Positions 46,971 through 57,312 of a stretch of DNA of 64,000 nucleotides are shown here, piece after piece. Every line of letters begins with the position of its first letter. The first letter of the stretch is position 1. This stretch comes from an uncultured Oleiphilus sp. (GTDB lineage Bacteria; Pseudomonadota; Gammaproteobacteria; Pseudomonadales; Oleiphilaceae). The translations under genes and the position numbers were made by a program. The DNA lies in the NCBI GenBank assembly GCA_913020045.1, contig CAJWBE010000004.1:62001-126000 (forward strand). The letters are read 5' to 3'. Below the pieces are notes generated by a model. It was given only the letters and a program-made list of their open reading frames with translations, searched no databases and had not been told where the DNA came from.

Positions 46971-48622
46971 TGTGATGCTCCTTCGTTTTGACTATTCGCT
47001 GCTAACGTCGCTGTCAATTTTGTAAAGTGCTCTAGGCGTTTGAATTGGTTATGTTGTTCTGGGATATGCTTTATGCGTTCAAGGGCTGTGTTAGCCTTGC
47101 TCAGTTGTGCAGGCTCTGGCATGTTCTTGTATAGCTTGATCAAGACTTGCACGAAATTAAGATTTAGCGCGGCGTGTTTCGGGGTTAACGTCAGTGCTGA
47201 TTCAAACGAAGAAATCGCATCTTCGATTCGGCCTTCATCGACACATCTTATTGCCTGCTTGTTTAGCTCTTTTGCTTTGAGGCGAGTCTCTAGATCTTCG
47301 GGCTCATCCATCAATGCTTCAATTTTCGCGTGAATTTCCGCGTCATTGTGGAAGCGATTTGATAGCTCCACTAGAAGCGTTTCAGCTCTTTCTTCCTGGC
47401 CTAGGTCATAAAGCGTTTTTGCAAGCTCGATACCTACTTCCGCAGAAAGCTCAGACTCTTCAATTAAGCACTCTGCTTTATGAAGGGTGTCGGCCGCTTT
47501 CTCATCTTGACGCTGCCCTTTGAATACTCGGGATTCAATCAAGAGCGCGCTAACGCTAGCATCCTCATTGTCGCAATATTTTGTGCTCGCTTTTTCGAGC
47601 ACGTTAATTGCCTCTTTTGCGAGAGCTTTAGCTTCTTCGGTATCTTTGTCTCTAGAAAGGTCGGATAGGCAGCGACCTAGGTCAAGATAGTGGTCAGGCT
47701 TTTCATGAACTGAATTTTCACCATAGCTTACAGCTTGCCTGAATGCTGACGTTGCGCTAGTTAGGTCGTTATTTTTTAAGCAAATATTACCTAATTTTTC
47801 TTGGCGGAGGACGAGTCGAGGCGAAAGTTTTACAGCCTCTTGAAGCACCGCTTGTGCCTCTTTGGGCTGTCTAAGTTTTAGGCAAGATTCGGACATGCCG
47901 TCATATGCTTCAATGAGGTTCGGGTTGTTAGCTATTACCTCTTTAAAGACAGTCTTTGCATCGTGAAACTGTTCTTCGGAATTAAGCACTTGTCCCATGC
48001 CTAGCTGAGCCCACGGCACATCTCTCACATTCAGTACATCCCGATATACTTTTTCGGCGCTACTGTTATCGCCAATGAGTGTATAAAGCCGGGCGAGTGT
48101 TTGAAGGCACCAGGATTTATAGCGTGAATTGTCTGCAATCATTTGCGTGCACAAAGATATAGCCTTTGAGTAGTTATCTAGATCAATCTCTTTGTTAATT
48201 GGCTTCAAGATTTTTTGTTGTGTTAGCAGTTGCCCAAGCCTTTGTTCTAAAACAGTGCGGGTAATCGGCTTTGCGATATATGCGTCAGGTTGATATTCGC
48301 GTGCGCCTAGAACGACATCTTTGGAGGTGTCGGCTGTAATCATAATGAACAGGTGTGTGTGTTTGATTCGTTTGGTAACTCTCAACTCTTCTAGAATTTG
48401 CTGACCGTTTTTTCCTGCGCCCAAATTAAAATCACATAGCACCACATCATAATAATCATACTTGCATTTGTGCATTGCATCGTCGGCCGTACTCGCCATT
48501 TCAACCTGGGTGGCGCCAAATGAGGACAGCATAAGCCTTAGTGATGAGCGAAAGCTTTCGAAGTCATCAACAATTAAGAATCTCAGCTTGGGGTATAGTT
48601 TATTGAGCTTTATTTCTTCCAG
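46967..48622 (-). CDS. Response regulator receiver with TPR repeats, predicted CTG start
   Basis: 551 residues if it starts at the CTG (48620-48622). The receiver domain (about 13-135) has the acid pair D19-D20 in FLIVDDFES, the phospho-accepting Asp64 in LCDFNLG and Lys118 in AKPIT. About ten TPR-like helix pairs (about 150-540) form the output, presumably binding proteins; there is no DNA-binding domain. The first in-frame ATG (48532) would remove the acid pair and strands needed for phosphorylation. No ATG, GTG or TTG lies between the in-frame TGA (48632-48634) and that ATG. CTG 48622 sits 5 bases after AGAGG, 13 bases after the upstream stop. Confidence 0.75.
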   Translation of the reverse strand: MEEIKLNKLYPKLRFLIVDDFESFRSSLRLMLSSFGATQVEMASTADDAMHKCKYDYYDVVLCDFNLGAGKNGQQILEELRVTKRIKHTHLFIMITADTSKDVVLGAREYQPDAYIAKPITRTVLEQRLGQLLTQQKILKPINKEIDLDNYSKAISLCTQMIADNSRYKSWCLQTLARLYTLIGDNSSAEKVYRDVLNVRDVPWAQLGMGQVLNSEEQFHDAKTVFKEVIANNPNLIEAYDGMSESCLKLRQPKEAQAVLQEAVKLSPRLVLRQEKLGNICLKNNDLTSATSAFRQAVSYGENSVHEKPDHYLDLGRCLSDLSRDKDTEEAKALAKEAINVLEKASTKYCDNEDASVSALLIESRVFKGQRQDEKAADTLHKAECLIEESELSAEVGIELAKTLYDLGQEERAETLLVELSNRFHNDAEIHAKIEALMDEPEDLETRLKAKELNKQAIRCVDEGRIEDAISSFESALTLTPKHAALNLNFVQVLIKLYKNMPEPAQLSKANTALERIKHIPEQHNQFKRLEHFTKLTATLAANSQNEGASQ

Positions 48623-48635
48623 GGGAGCCTCTCAA

Positions 48636-49415
48636 TTAGGAATCAGACTTCTGTTCAATTAAATCAATGATCTCATTGATCAGCTCGTTCATGATTTTTA
48701 CTCGAGACTGCGTTTCGATATAGGCTTGCTCGATTTTTTGAGTAGTAAACCATGTAAACGTTGATCCAAATAGAGCAAGCGCTAAGAACGTAGACAAAAT
48801 AACTTGAGGAAAAGATATGTGCTGGCTTTTATGTTTGAGTTCTTCTTGTTGTACTTTTGTTTGAGTGAGCTCTAGCCTTAGGGTTCTGTTTTCTTCATGT
48901 AGCTCTTCGTACGCAGTTTCTAGTGTGGAGATTCGAGCGAACAAAAGTCCATTATCAGAGTCATCGATCGATTGCGTAAGGTTCTTTTGAACTTCCTCGT
49001 AGACTGTAGGCACATCGCTATCTTTTTCATTTGAGGTCTCTTCAGTGCTCTGGCAAAGTCTATTTAACATTAAGTAGAGCTTGTCTCTATCTATCTGTTT
49101 AGAGATGACGCCAGCAGCGCCGAGCTTGTGAGCTTCTTCATAGTAGCGATGGGCGTGCTGTGATGTGTACATGATCACAGGAATATGTTTGGTTTCGGGG
49201 TTTTTCTTGAGTTCAGTTAATGTTTCAAAGCCATCCATTCCTGGCATTAAATGATCAAGGAATATGAAGTCTGGGTGATACCAGCTCAACTGAGAAATGG
49301 CGTCTTCGCCCGACGTAGCTTGTTCGCAATGTACCTCCATCTTCTTAAGGATTTTGGTCAAAAGCATTCTGGATGTTGATGAGTCATCAACAACGAGTGC
49401 ACTAATCTGTGACAC
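48636..49415 (-). CDS. Membrane-tethered response regulator
   Basis: 259 residues. A complete receiver (about 4-122) comes first, with D10-D11, phospho-accepting Asp54 in FLDHLMPGMDG, T84/S85 and Lys106. Then comes a coiled coil (about 158-197, RISTLETAYEELHEEN), one transmembrane helix (about 202-223) and a helical C-terminal tail (about 224-259), predicted periplasmic. No DNA-binding or enzyme domain follows. The GTG at 49415 has GAGAAG 7 bases upstream. It is first in a three-gene operon; the next gene starts 13 bases after its stop. Confidence 0.83.
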   Translation of the reverse strand: MSQISALVVDDSSTSRMLLTKILKKMEVHCEQATSGEDAISQLSWYHPDFIFLDHLMPGMDGFETLTELKKNPETKHIPVIMYTSQHAHRYYEEAHKLGAAGVISKQIDRDKLYLMLNRLCQSTEETSNEKDSDVPTVYEEVQKNLTQSIDDSDNGLLFARISTLETAYEELHEENRTLRLELTQTKVQQEELKHKSQHISFPQVILSTFLALALFGSTFTWFTTQKIEQAYIETQSRVKIMNELINEIIDLIEQKSDS

Positions 49416-49627
49416 GATTGTCTTCTCTCGAGCTTGTTTGGTGGAATTGGTAGTAAATATGATTATTAAGAAGAGTGTAGCAACTGTCTAACAGATGGGT
49501 AGCAAATCACGCTGAAAGTTTGAGCTTGTTTTGAATCAAGGGCTTAATTTTTTGGGGATCATAAGGGAGTTTGATTATTGAGCGAGATATCAGGATAATA
49601 CGGCTCCCAAATTTCAAGCGCAGATCA

Positions 49628-51115
49628 ATGTCTGAGGTGCCAAGCGTGAATAAAGATGTACTAGAGAACTGTTTTTCTGATTGGACTGATCGAGAGACGA
49701 TCGCTGAAGCGATGATTCCGATGATTGGTCGGTTGTACCGCAAGAATAATGTGGTCACATCCATTTATGGTCGGGCCATTATTAATCAGTCAGTCATTGG
49801 CTTACTGAAGTCGCATCGCTTTGTTCGTCAGGTGGAGAATAAAGAGTTGTCTGTGCACGATACATACGCCGTATTGAAAGTACTAGATGAGATGAATCTT
49901 GGTCGAGCGCGTATTGATATAGGAAAATTAGCAGTTCGATATTCGGAGCTGGGTGATGACACCTCGCTAGAGGATTTTTTGAAATCCGAGGTTTCCGAAG
50001 TTGCCGGCGGTTACGATGAGGAAACTGCTCGGGCACAGAAAGAGCACTCGAAAGACGTGGTCTTATATGGCTTCGGTAGGATAGGGCGTTTGTTAGCTCG
50101 AATTTTAATCGAAAAGGCTGGCGGGGGTAACAACTTGCGTTTGCGTGCGATCGTTGTTCGACACGGAAAAGCTGATAACGATCTGGAGAAAAGAGCGAGC
50201 CTGTTACGGCGTGACTCCGTGCATGGTCCTTTCGAGGGGACTATTAGTGTTGATTCCGAGAATAACCAGATTGTTGCAAACGGTAATCGAATACAGGTTA
50301 TTTATTCAGACGGGCCTGATAAAGTCGATTACACCGAATATGGTATTGATAACGCGATCGTCGTTGATAATACAGGTATTTGGCGCGATGAAGATGGTTT
50401 AGGGCTTCACTTGAAGTCAAAGGGCGTGTCAAAGGTTTTGCTAACGGCGCCGGGTAAGGGCGATATCAAGAATATCGTTTATGGTATTAATCATTCCGAC
50501 GCAACCGATGAGGATACTATTCTGTCGGCGGCTTCTTGTACGACGAATGCCATCACACCTGTCCTGAAGGCGATTGATGATGAGTTTGGCATTATTGATG
50601 GTCACGTTGAAACTGTGCACTCTTTCACCAATGATCAAAACCTCATTGATAACTATCATAAGGGTAGTCGACGCGGGCGAAGTGCTCCGCTGAATATGGT
50701 TATTACTGAAACTGGGGCAGCAAAGGCTGTGGCTAAAGCTCTCCCAGAGATGGCTGGAAAGCTAACAGGTAACGCTATTAGGGTTCCAACCCCTAACGTA
50801 TCCATGGCAATCCTTAACTTGAATTTGAAAGACGGCACCTCGGTTGAGGACGTAAATAACTATTTGCGCGATGTCTCGCTCCATTCGGCCCTCGCCAAAC
50901 AAATTGACTTTGTTAACTCTGAGGAAGTCGTTTCGACGGATTTTGTCGGCTCTAGGCGTGCGGGTGTCGTAGATGCGCGCGCGACAATAGCGAATGGGTC
51001 AAGACTTGTTCTGTATGTTTGGTACGACAATGAATTTGGCTATAGCGCCCAGGTGATTCGGATTGTTAACCAAATGGCGGGCGTGGTTTATCCATCGTTT
51101 CCTAAGTTGTCTTAG
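49628..51115 (+). CDS. gap: Glyceraldehyde-3-phosphate dehydrogenase, long form
   Basis: 495 residues, against about 330 for ordinary GAPDH. The extra N-terminal about 140 residues (with AMIPMIGRLYRKNNVVTSIYG) are typical of the long proteobacterial form. NAD binding is at VVLYGFGRIGRLLARIL, and the catalytic Cys304 lies in SAASCTTNAITP. WYDNEFGYSAQV closes the domain. It oxidises glyceraldehyde-3-phosphate with phosphate. The ATG at 49628 is chosen over an earlier in-frame start. It is upstream of nqrA as in Pseudomonas, but a strong terminator separates them. Confidence 0.92.
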   Translation: MSEVPSVNKDVLENCFSDWTDRETIAEAMIPMIGRLYRKNNVVTSIYGRAIINQSVIGLLKSHRFVRQVENKELSVHDTYAVLKVLDEMNLGRARIDIGKLAVRYSELGDDTSLEDFLKSEVSEVAGGYDEETARAQKEHSKDVVLYGFGRIGRLLARILIEKAGGGNNLRLRAIVVRHGKADNDLEKRASLLRRDSVHGPFEGTISVDSENNQIVANGNRIQVIYSDGPDKVDYTEYGIDNAIVVDNTGIWRDEDGLGLHLKSKGVSKVLLTAPGKGDIKNIVYGINHSDATDEDTILSAASCTTNAITPVLKAIDDEFGIIDGHVETVHSFTNDQNLIDNYHKGSRRGRSAPLNMVITETGAAKAVAKALPEMAGKLTGNAIRVPTPNVSMAILNLNLKDGTSVEDVNNYLRDVSLHSALAKQIDFVNSEEVVSTDFVGSRRAGVVDARATIANGSRLVLYVWYDNEFGYSAQVIRIVNQMAGVVYPSFPKLS

Positions 51116-51143
51116 TTAGTCGGGCTAATTTTGCTGTTTTTGT

Positions 51144-51176
51144 AAACCCTTGGCTGAAAAGCCAAGGGTTTTTTTG
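51144..51176 (+). terminator. Rho-independent terminator of the GAPDH gene
   Basis: AAACCCTTGGC and GCCAAGGGTTT form an 11-bp stem with a TGAAAA loop, followed by a T-run. It isolates the GAPDH gene from nqrA. Confidence 0.95.
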
Positions 51177-51284
51177 TGAGTAAATAAAACAAGCAGAGTT
51201 GCTGCTTCTGTATTAAGCTTTTTGTTGAATAACAGTGATGGGTGAGGCTGCCCTCATTTGCTGAGCGTATTTTTGTTATACGGT

Positions 51285-51314
51285 GTGGCATATTCGTTGC
51301 GGCGTCATTATAAT
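51285..51314 (+). promoter_or_regulatory. Predicted sigma-70 promoter of the nqr operon
   Basis: A perfect TATAAT (51309-51314) is preceded, at 18 bases, by GTGGCA (51285-51290; 4 of 6 match to TTGACA). Transcription would start near 51321, giving a leader of about 120 bases before nqrA. The remaining sequence of the about 330-base GAPDH-nqrA gap shows nothing else. Confidence 0.5.
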
Positions 51315-51442
51315 TGTCGCGATTTTTTAGCTCGTCTCTTCAAATAAGGCTTGATTTTGGGCTTTTTTGGTTAATTAGTGTCCAGTTTGGCGCTGACGGA
51401 GGCGAAGTGGTTCAATATTTTCTGATGATTAGGCAGAATTGA

Positions 51443-52786
51443 ATGATCAATATTAAGAAAGGCCTTGATCTTCCAATAACCGGATCTCCTGAACAGTCCA
51501 TTTCTCAAGGTAATGCAGTTAGCCGAGTGGCAATTGTAGGCTTTGATTATGTTGGTATGAAGCCAACAATGGCGGTTCAAGTAGGCGACCAGGTTAAGAA
51601 AGGACAGCTTCTTTTCGAAGACAAGAAAACGCCCGGCGTAAAATACACAGCACCTGCGAGTGGCTCTATAAAAGAGATCAATCGCGGTGAGCGAAGAGTC
51701 TTTCAATCGATCGTGATTGAAGTTTCTGGCAACGATAGTGTTCAATTCGAGAGCTATGACGCTTCTGCTTTAACTAGCATTTCTAGGGAGCAAGTTGCAG
51801 GCAACTTGATTGAGTCAGGCGCTTGGACCGCGTTGCGAACTCGGCCATATAGTAAAGTGCCAGAGTCAGGTTCAGTTCCCAACTCGATCTTTATCACCGC
51901 TATGGATACACACCCACTTTCAGCAGATCCTGCGGTAATAATCGCAGAGCAGTCTGATGCATTTCAGAATGGGGCTGTTGTTCTATCAAAGCTTACTGAT
52001 GGTAAGGTCTTTGTGTGCCAAGAGGCTGGCTTACAGCCGTTGGTCGCGCCTTCAGACCGTATCGAGGTGAAGGCTTTCTCTGGTAAGCATCCAGCTGGCA
52101 ATGCCGGTACACACATCCATTTCATTGACCCAGTGCATGATAAAAAGACTGTTTGGTCAATTGGGTATCAGGACGTGATTGCAATTGGCAAGCTATTTGT
52201 GACCGGTGAGATATCATCAGATCGAGTGTTTTCTTTGGCTGGGCCAATGGTTAAGAAGCCTCGCTTGGTTCGATCTCGAGTTGGTGCAAATATTTCAGAC
52301 TTGGTTGCTGGCGAACTTAAAGACGGCACTTCGCGAAAAATTTCGGGTTCTGTGCTCGGCGGCCGCACCGCTAAGAATTCTGCTGACTTTGTAGGGCGAT
52401 ATGCCAATCAGGTAAGTGTTATTGAAGAGCCAGGACAGCGCGAGTTCATGGGTTGGTTGTCTCCTGGGCCCAATAAATTTTCGGTACTAAATATATATAT
52501 ATCGAAATTATTTTCTGGCAAGCGATTCAATTTTACCACGACGACAAACGGTAGTGACCGAGCGATGGTGCCGATCGGTACTTACGAAGGCATTATGCCA
52601 CTAGATATACTGCCAACGCAGCTGCTACGGTCTTTGATTGTAGGGGATACTGAGCAGGCTCAATTCTTGGGTTGCTTGGAGCTTGATGAAGAAGATTTAG
52701 CATTGTGCACATTTGTTTGTCCTGGGAAATATGAATACGGGCCAATTCTTCGTGATAATTTGACCCGTATAGAGAAAGAGGGCTAG
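51443..52786 (+). CDS. nqrA: Na+-translocating NADH:ubiquinone reductase subunit A
   Basis: 447-residue peripheral cytoplasmic subunit (V. cholerae NqrA 446). It begins [14 protein letters not shown], typical of the family, with the lipoyl-like [23 protein letters not shown] and [11 protein letters not shown]. NqrA helps position ubiquinone and carries no cofactor. First gene of nqrABCDEF, followed by nqrB after 2 bases. Confidence 0.96.
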   Translation: MINIKKGLDLPITGSPEQSISQGNAVSRVAIVGFDYVGMKPTMAVQVGDQVKKGQLLFEDKKTPGVKYTAPASGSIKEINRGERRVFQSIVIEVSGNDSVQFESYDASALTSISREQVAGNLIESGAWTALRTRPYSKVPESGSVPNSIFITAMDTHPLSADPAVIIAEQSDAFQNGAVVLSKLTDGKVFVCQEAGLQPLVAPSDRIEVKAFSGKHPAGNAGTHIHFIDPVHDKKTVWSIGYQDVIAIGKLFVTGEISSDRVFSLAGPMVKKPRLVRSRVGANISDLVAGELKDGTSRKISGSVLGGRTAKNSADFVGRYANQVSVIEEPGQREFMGWLSPGPNKFSVLNIYISKLFSGKRFNFTTTTNGSDRAMVPIGTYEGIMPLDILPTQLLRSLIVGDTEQAQFLGCLELDEEDLALCTFVCPGKYEYGPILRDNLTRIEKEG

Positions 52787-52788
52787 GC

Positions 52789-53979
52789 ATGGGACTTCGA
52801 GCATTTTTAGACAGTATCGAGCCAAACTTCCACAAAGGCGGTAAGCACGAGCGCTGGTATGCCTTATTCGAGGCAGTTGATACAATTTTTTACTCTCCGT
52901 CGAGCGTTACTCGCTCGAACGCGCATGTGAGAGATGGGATTGATCTCAAACGAATGATGATTACTGTTTGGTTTTGTACCTTTCCTGCTATGTTTTTTGG
53001 CATGTGGAACGTAGGGTTTCAGGCCAATACGGCAATTGCGGCAGGTATCGGTTCTATCCCGACTGACTGGCATAGTTTGTTCTTTGTTGGGCATGACGCA
53101 GGCAACTGGTTGCATAATCTAAGTTATGGGGCAGCCTATTTCTTACCTATATATGCAGTGACCTTCGTTGTTGGTGGCTTCTGGGAAGTTTTGTTCGCTA
53201 CTGTTCGAGGGCATGAGGTTAACGAAGGGTTTTTCGTAACGTCTATTCTTTTTTCTCTTATTGTGCCGCCTGACATTCCGTTGTGGCAGGTCGCGCTAGG
53301 TATCTCGTTCGGTGTGGTTATCGGTAAAGAAATTTTCGGTGGCACAGGCAAAAACTTTCTAAACCCCGCGTTGACGGGAAGGGCGTTTTTGTTTTTTGCT
53401 TACCCTGCTGAAATTTCTGGCGATGCAGTGTGGACGGCCGTCGACGGTTTTAGCGGCGCTACCACGCTCAGTATTGTTGCGGCTAACGGTGTTGAGGGGC
53501 TTTCGGGGCAAATTACTTGGTTAGATGCTTTCTTTGGAACCGTACAAGGCTCTATTGGCGAAACATCAACGTTAGCGATTTTGCTTGGCGGCGCTGTATT
53601 GCTTGCAACAAAGATTGCTTCGTGGCGAATTGTACTTGGTGTGCTGGGTGGAATGATTGCCATGTCCTTGCTGTTCAACGCGATTGGTTCGGATACTAAT
53701 CCGATGTTCGCGATGCCCGCTCACTGGCACTTAGTCTCTGGCGGCTTTGCGTTCGGGATGATATTTATGGCGACAGATCCAGTTTCTTCCTCAATGACGA
53801 ACACAGGCAAGTTTGTGTTCGGTGCACTGATCGGCGTTATGGTGGTATTAATCCGGGTTGTTAATCCAGCTTTCCCAGAAGGCATGATGCTGGCTATTCT
53901 TTTTGCGAATTTATTCGCGCCGCTTATTGATCACGTAGTGGTTCAGGCGAATATCAAACGGAGGTTAGCGCGTGTCTAA
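52789..53979 (+). CDS. nqrB: Na+-NQR subunit B
   Basis: 396-residue integral membrane subunit with about ten hydrophobic segments. It carries covalently bound FMN on the Thr in SGATTLS (about residue 224) and riboflavin, and forms the main Na+ path. [20 protein letters not shown] is a family block. Starts with ATG at 52789. It ends overlapping the nqrC start by 8 bases, so the two are coupled. Confidence 0.96.
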   Translation: MGLRAFLDSIEPNFHKGGKHERWYALFEAVDTIFYSPSSVTRSNAHVRDGIDLKRMMITVWFCTFPAMFFGMWNVGFQANTAIAAGIGSIPTDWHSLFFVGHDAGNWLHNLSYGAAYFLPIYAVTFVVGGFWEVLFATVRGHEVNEGFFVTSILFSLIVPPDIPLWQVALGISFGVVIGKEIFGGTGKNFLNPALTGRAFLFFAYPAEISGDAVWTAVDGFSGATTLSIVAANGVEGLSGQITWLDAFFGTVQGSIGETSTLAILLGGAVLLATKIASWRIVLGVLGGMIAMSLLFNAIGSDTNPMFAMPAHWHLVSGGFAFGMIFMATDPVSSSMTNTGKFVFGALIGVMVVLIRVVNPAFPEGMMLAILFANLFAPLIDHVVVQANIKRRLARV

Positions 53980-54772
53980 TAAAGAATCGACAACCAAGAC
54001 AATAACCGTAGCATTTCTACTTTGTATCGTTTGTTCCATTGTGGTGGCAAGCTCTGTTGTTTTACTTAAGCCTATTCAGGAAAAGAACAAAGCGTTAAAC
54101 CTCAAAGCAAATATCTTGGCGGCTGCAGGTCTGCTGCAAGCTAACGCTACTCCTGCGGAAATCGAAACAAAATTTTCGTCGATTAAGCCTAAGTTGGTTG
54201 ACCTTGATACAGGCGAGTATGCTGACGTAAGCGCTGTGGGTAAAGAGCAGGCTCTTGACTACGATCAGCGAAAAGCCGCGAAGGATCCAAGCTTATCTGC
54301 GCCGATCGATGGTGATAAGGATATTGCTAGCATTAAACGGCGAGTTAAGTACGCAAAAGTTTACCTTGTAGAAAATGCAGGCAAGCTTGAAACGATCATA
54401 TTGCCGGTAAGCGGTTATGGTCTTTGGTCTACGCTGCACGGTTTTCTTGCTCTGGAGGGAGACGCTAATACGGTCGTAGGGCTTGGCTTTTATGAGCATG
54501 CTGAAACACCTGGCCTTGGCGGTGAAGTAGATAACCCTCGCTGGAAAGCTATTTGGCCGGGTAAGGAAGTCTACGATTTAGCGTCGGGTACAACGCCGAA
54601 GCTTGAAGTGATCAAGGGGGCGGTAGACAAGACTCGTGATGAAGCAAAATATCAAGTAGACGGGTTGTCAGGTGCAACGCTAACGAGTCGGGGTATTACC
54701 AATCTCGTCCAGTACTGGACCGGACAGGAAGGCTTTCAGAAGTATTTAAACAAATTGCGGGAGGGTGTATAG
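53972..54772 (+). CDS. nqrC: Na+-NQR subunit C
   Basis: 266 residues with one N-terminal membrane helix (about 10-32) and a periplasmic FMN domain. The covalent-FMN threonine is in [10 protein letters not shown] (about residue 229). [13 protein letters not shown] is a family block. It starts with GTG at 53972, 7 bases after GGAGG. ApbE, encoded downstream, is the enzyme that attaches FMN here and to NqrB. Confidence 0.96.
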   Translation: MSNKESTTKTITVAFLLCIVCSIVVASSVVLLKPIQEKNKALNLKANILAAAGLLQANATPAEIETKFSSIKPKLVDLDTGEYADVSAVGKEQALDYDQRKAAKDPSLSAPIDGDKDIASIKRRVKYAKVYLVENAGKLETIILPVSGYGLWSTLHGFLALEGDANTVVGLGFYEHAETPGLGGEVDNPRWKAIWPGKEVYDLASGTTPKLEVIKGAVDKTRDEAKYQVDGLSGATLTSRGITNLVQYWTGQEGFQKYLNKLREGV

Positions 54773-54773
54773 C

Positions 54774-55439
54774 ATGAGTGGGTCAACTGCAAAAAAAGTG
54801 CTATTCGAACCGGTTTTTACGAATAACCCGATAGCGCTTCAAATTCTTGGTATTTGTTCAGCGTTGGCTGTTACAACAAGTATGAAGCTTTCGTTGGTAA
54901 TGGGCTTGGCGGTTTGTACGGTTACCGGTCTTTCAAACTTATTTATTGCATTAATCAGAAGCCAGATTCCTTCGAACATTCGAATTATTGTTCAGATGAC
55001 CATTATTGCGTCATTGGTAATCGTCGTGGATCAAATATTGAGAGCATACGCCTACGAAATTAGTAAGCAGCTATCGGTATTTGTCGGTCTCATTATCACA
55101 AATTGTATTGTCATGGGGCGTGCAGAAGCCTTTGCGATGCAAAACTCTCCCGGAGTGAGTTTTCTTGATGGCGTTGGCAACGGTCTTGGTTATGCGGTAA
55201 TTCTAATTGCCGTCGCGTTTTTCAGAGAGCTGCTAGGGGCTGGAAAACTGTTTGGCGTAGAGATTTTGGCAACCGTTAACGATGGTGGTTGGTATGTCCC
55301 TAACGGATTGTTGCTCCTGCCGCCAAGTGCATTTTTTATAATAGGCTTGTTGATTTGGGCGCTAAGAGGTTGGAAGAAGGATCAGGTCGAAGCAGAGGAT
55401 TTCAAAATGTCTGCTCATAACGTTAAGGAGGCCTTCTAA
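54774..55439 (+). CDS. nqrD: Na+-NQR subunit D
   Basis: 221-residue membrane subunit with about six helices, paralogous to NqrE. It includes [12 protein letters not shown] and [13 protein letters not shown], family signatures. The ATG at 54774, 9 bases after GGAGGG, is preferred to an in-frame GTG at 54765. The stop shares a base with the nqrE start (TAATG). NqrD and NqrE together hold the membrane iron-sulfur centre. Confidence 0.95.
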   Translation: MSGSTAKKVLFEPVFTNNPIALQILGICSALAVTTSMKLSLVMGLAVCTVTGLSNLFIALIRSQIPSNIRIIVQMTIIASLVIVVDQILRAYAYEISKQLSVFVGLIITNCIVMGRAEAFAMQNSPGVSFLDGVGNGLGYAVILIAVAFFRELLGAGKLFGVEILATVNDGGWYVPNGLLLLPPSAFFIIGLLIWALRGWKKDQVEAEDFKMSAHNVKEAF

Positions 55440-56050
55440 TGCTGGAGCACTATCTTAGTCTCTTCGTGAAAGCCGTATTTGTTGAAAATATGGCATTGGC
55501 GTTTTTCTTGGGAATGTGTACGTTCTTGGCGATTTCTAAGAAGATTCAAGCTGCATTTGGTTTGGGTATAGCGGTGGTCGTCGTACTGGCGGTCACGGTC
55601 CCTGTTAACAATTTGATTTATACCTATGTCCTGAAAGAAGGAGCGCTAGCTTGGGCCGGTTTCCCAGAAGTTGATCTTAGCTTTTTGGGATTATTGACTT
55701 ATATAGGCGTCATTGCAGCATTAGTTCAAATACTTGAAATGGTATTAGATAAGTATTTTCCGGATCTATATAACGCGTTAGGTGTGTTTTTGCCCCTTAT
55801 TACCGTTAACTGCGCAATACTAGGTGCATCACTATTTATGGTCGAGCGTGATTATAACTTCGGTGAAAGCTTGGTTTATGGTGTCGGTGCAGGTGTTGGC
55901 TGGGCGTTAGCAATTGTTGCGCTTGCAGGAATCAGGGAGAAGCTGAAGTACAGTGACGTTCCAGAAGGTCTCAGGGGGCTTGGAATTACGTTCATTACCG
56001 TTGGGCTTATGTCGTTGGGCTTCATGTCTTTCTCAGGCATTTCGCTTTAA
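55439..56050 (+). CDS. nqrE: Na+-NQR subunit E
   Basis: 203-residue membrane subunit with about six helices. Pseudo-symmetric with Nqr[12 protein letters not shown], the [12 protein letters not shown] block and [12 protein letters not shown] are signatures. The conserved cysteines (GMC near residue 26, NCA near residue 122) help bind the iron-sulfur centre shared with NqrD. Coupled to nqrD by a one-base overlap, and 35 bases before nqrF. Confidence 0.95.
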   Translation: MLEHYLSLFVKAVFVENMALAFFLGMCTFLAISKKIQAAFGLGIAVVVVLAVTVPVNNLIYTYVLKEGALAWAGFPEVDLSFLGLLTYIGVIAALVQILEMVLDKYFPDLYNALGVFLPLITVNCAILGASLFMVERDYNFGESLVYGVGAGVGWALAIVALAGIREKLKYSDVPEGLRGLGITFITVGLMSLGFMSFSGISL

Positions 56051-56085
56051 TTAGTCACTGAATCAGGTTCAAGTAAGGTGTTTTT

Positions 56086-57312
56086 ATGAATGCAGAAATC
56101 ATACTCGGTGTCGTAATGTTTACGGTCATCGTGCTGTCGCTAGTAGCGGTTATTCTCGCAGCGCGAGGGCAGCTAGTAAGTTCAGGTGATGTGTCTATCG
56201 AAGTTAACGGTGACGCTAGTGCCGCGATAACAACGCCGGCTGGCGGAAAACTGCTACAGACCTTAGCATCAGAAGGTTTGTTCTTATCGTCCGCTTGTGG
56301 CGGCGGTGGAACATGTGCGCAGTGTAAATGTAAAGTTCTTGAAGGTGGGGGCTCTATGCTTCCTACTGAGAAAGCGTATTTTACCAAGCGTGACGAAGCA
56401 GAAGGCTGGCGTTTGTCGTGCCAAGTCCCCGTTAAGCAAGACATGAAGGTAGAAGTGCCTGAAGAAGTGTTTGGCGTAAAGAAGTGGGAGTGCACGGTCG
56501 AGTCAAATCCAAATGTTGCAACGTTTATCAAGGAGCTCACGCTGCGCTTACCGGAAGGTGAGAATGTTGATTTTCGTGCTGGAGGCTATGTCCAGTTGGA
56601 ATGTCCTCCTCATGTAGCTGACTATAAAGACTTTGATATTGAGGATGAGTATCGAGGCGATTGGGACAAGTTTAATCTTTGGCAGTACAAGTCAGAGGTT
56701 AAAGAGACGGTTATTCGTGCCTATTCGATGGCTAACTACCCTGAAGAAAAAGGGATCGTTAAGTTCAATATTCGGGTTGCCTCGCCCCCTCCAGGGACCA
56801 CGCTTCCACCTGGTCAGATGTCTTCTTGGACGTTCAATTTGAAGCCGGGTGATAAAGTAACGGTATACGGTCCATTTGGTGAGTTTTTCGCAAAAGATAC
56901 TGATGCTGAAATGGTATTTATCGGCGGCGGTGCAGGAATGGCCCCAATGCGGTCACATATTTTTGATCAGCTTAAACGATTGAACTCTACCCGAAAAATT
57001 TCATTTTGGTATGGCGCGCGAAGCTTGCGCGAAATGTTCTATCAGGAAGAGTATGACTCGCTTGCTAATGAAAACAGCAACTTTGTGTGGCACGCCGCGT
57101 TGTCGGACCCGCAGCCTGAAGATAATTGGGAAGGTTATACTGGTTTTATACACAACGTATTGTTTGAACAATACTTGAAAGACCATCCCGCGCCCGAAGA
57201 TTGTGAATATTATATGTGTGGGCCTCCAATGATGAACGCCGCTGTGATCGAGATGCTTAAAGGATTAGGTGTCGAGGAAGAAAATATATTGTTGGATGAT
57301 TTTGGCGGTTAG
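56086..57312 (+). CDS. nqrF: Na+-NQR subunit F
   Basis: 408-residue NADH-oxidising subunit. One N-terminal helix (about 5-27) anchors a [2Fe-2S] ferredoxin domain with cysteines 71, 77, 80 and 112 ([12 protein letters not shown], then SCQVPV). A ferredoxin-reductase part follows, with FAD binding at RAYSMANYP and NADH binding at [12 protein letters not shown]. It ends ILLDDFGG, the family terminus. The apbE start overlaps its last codons. Confidence 0.96.
   Translation: MNAEIILGVVMFTVIVLSLVAVILAARGQLVSSGDVSIEVNGDASAAITTPAGGKLLQTLASEGLFLSSACGGGGTCAQCKCKVLEGGGSMLPTEKAYFTKRDEAEGWRLSCQVPVKQDMKVEVPEEVFGVKKWECTVESNPNVATFIKELTLRLPEGENVDFRAGGYVQLECPPHVADYKDFDIEDEYRGDWDKFNLWQYKSEVKETVIRAYSMANYPEEKGIVKFNIRVASPPPGTTLPPGQMSSWTFNLKPGDKVTVYGPFGEFFAKDTDAEMVFIGGGAGMAPMRSHIFDQLKRLNSTRKISFWYGARSLREMFYQEEYDSLANENSNFVWHAALSDPQPEDNWEGYTGFIHNVLFEQYLKDHPAPEDCEYYMCGPPMMNAAVIEMLKGLGVEEENILLDDFGG

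Noticed and set aside
48532-48532. ATG 48532 as start of the TPR-receiver gene
   Set aside because: It would delete the acid pair and first helix of an otherwise complete receiver, and has no good ribosome binding site. The CTG at 48622 is preferred.
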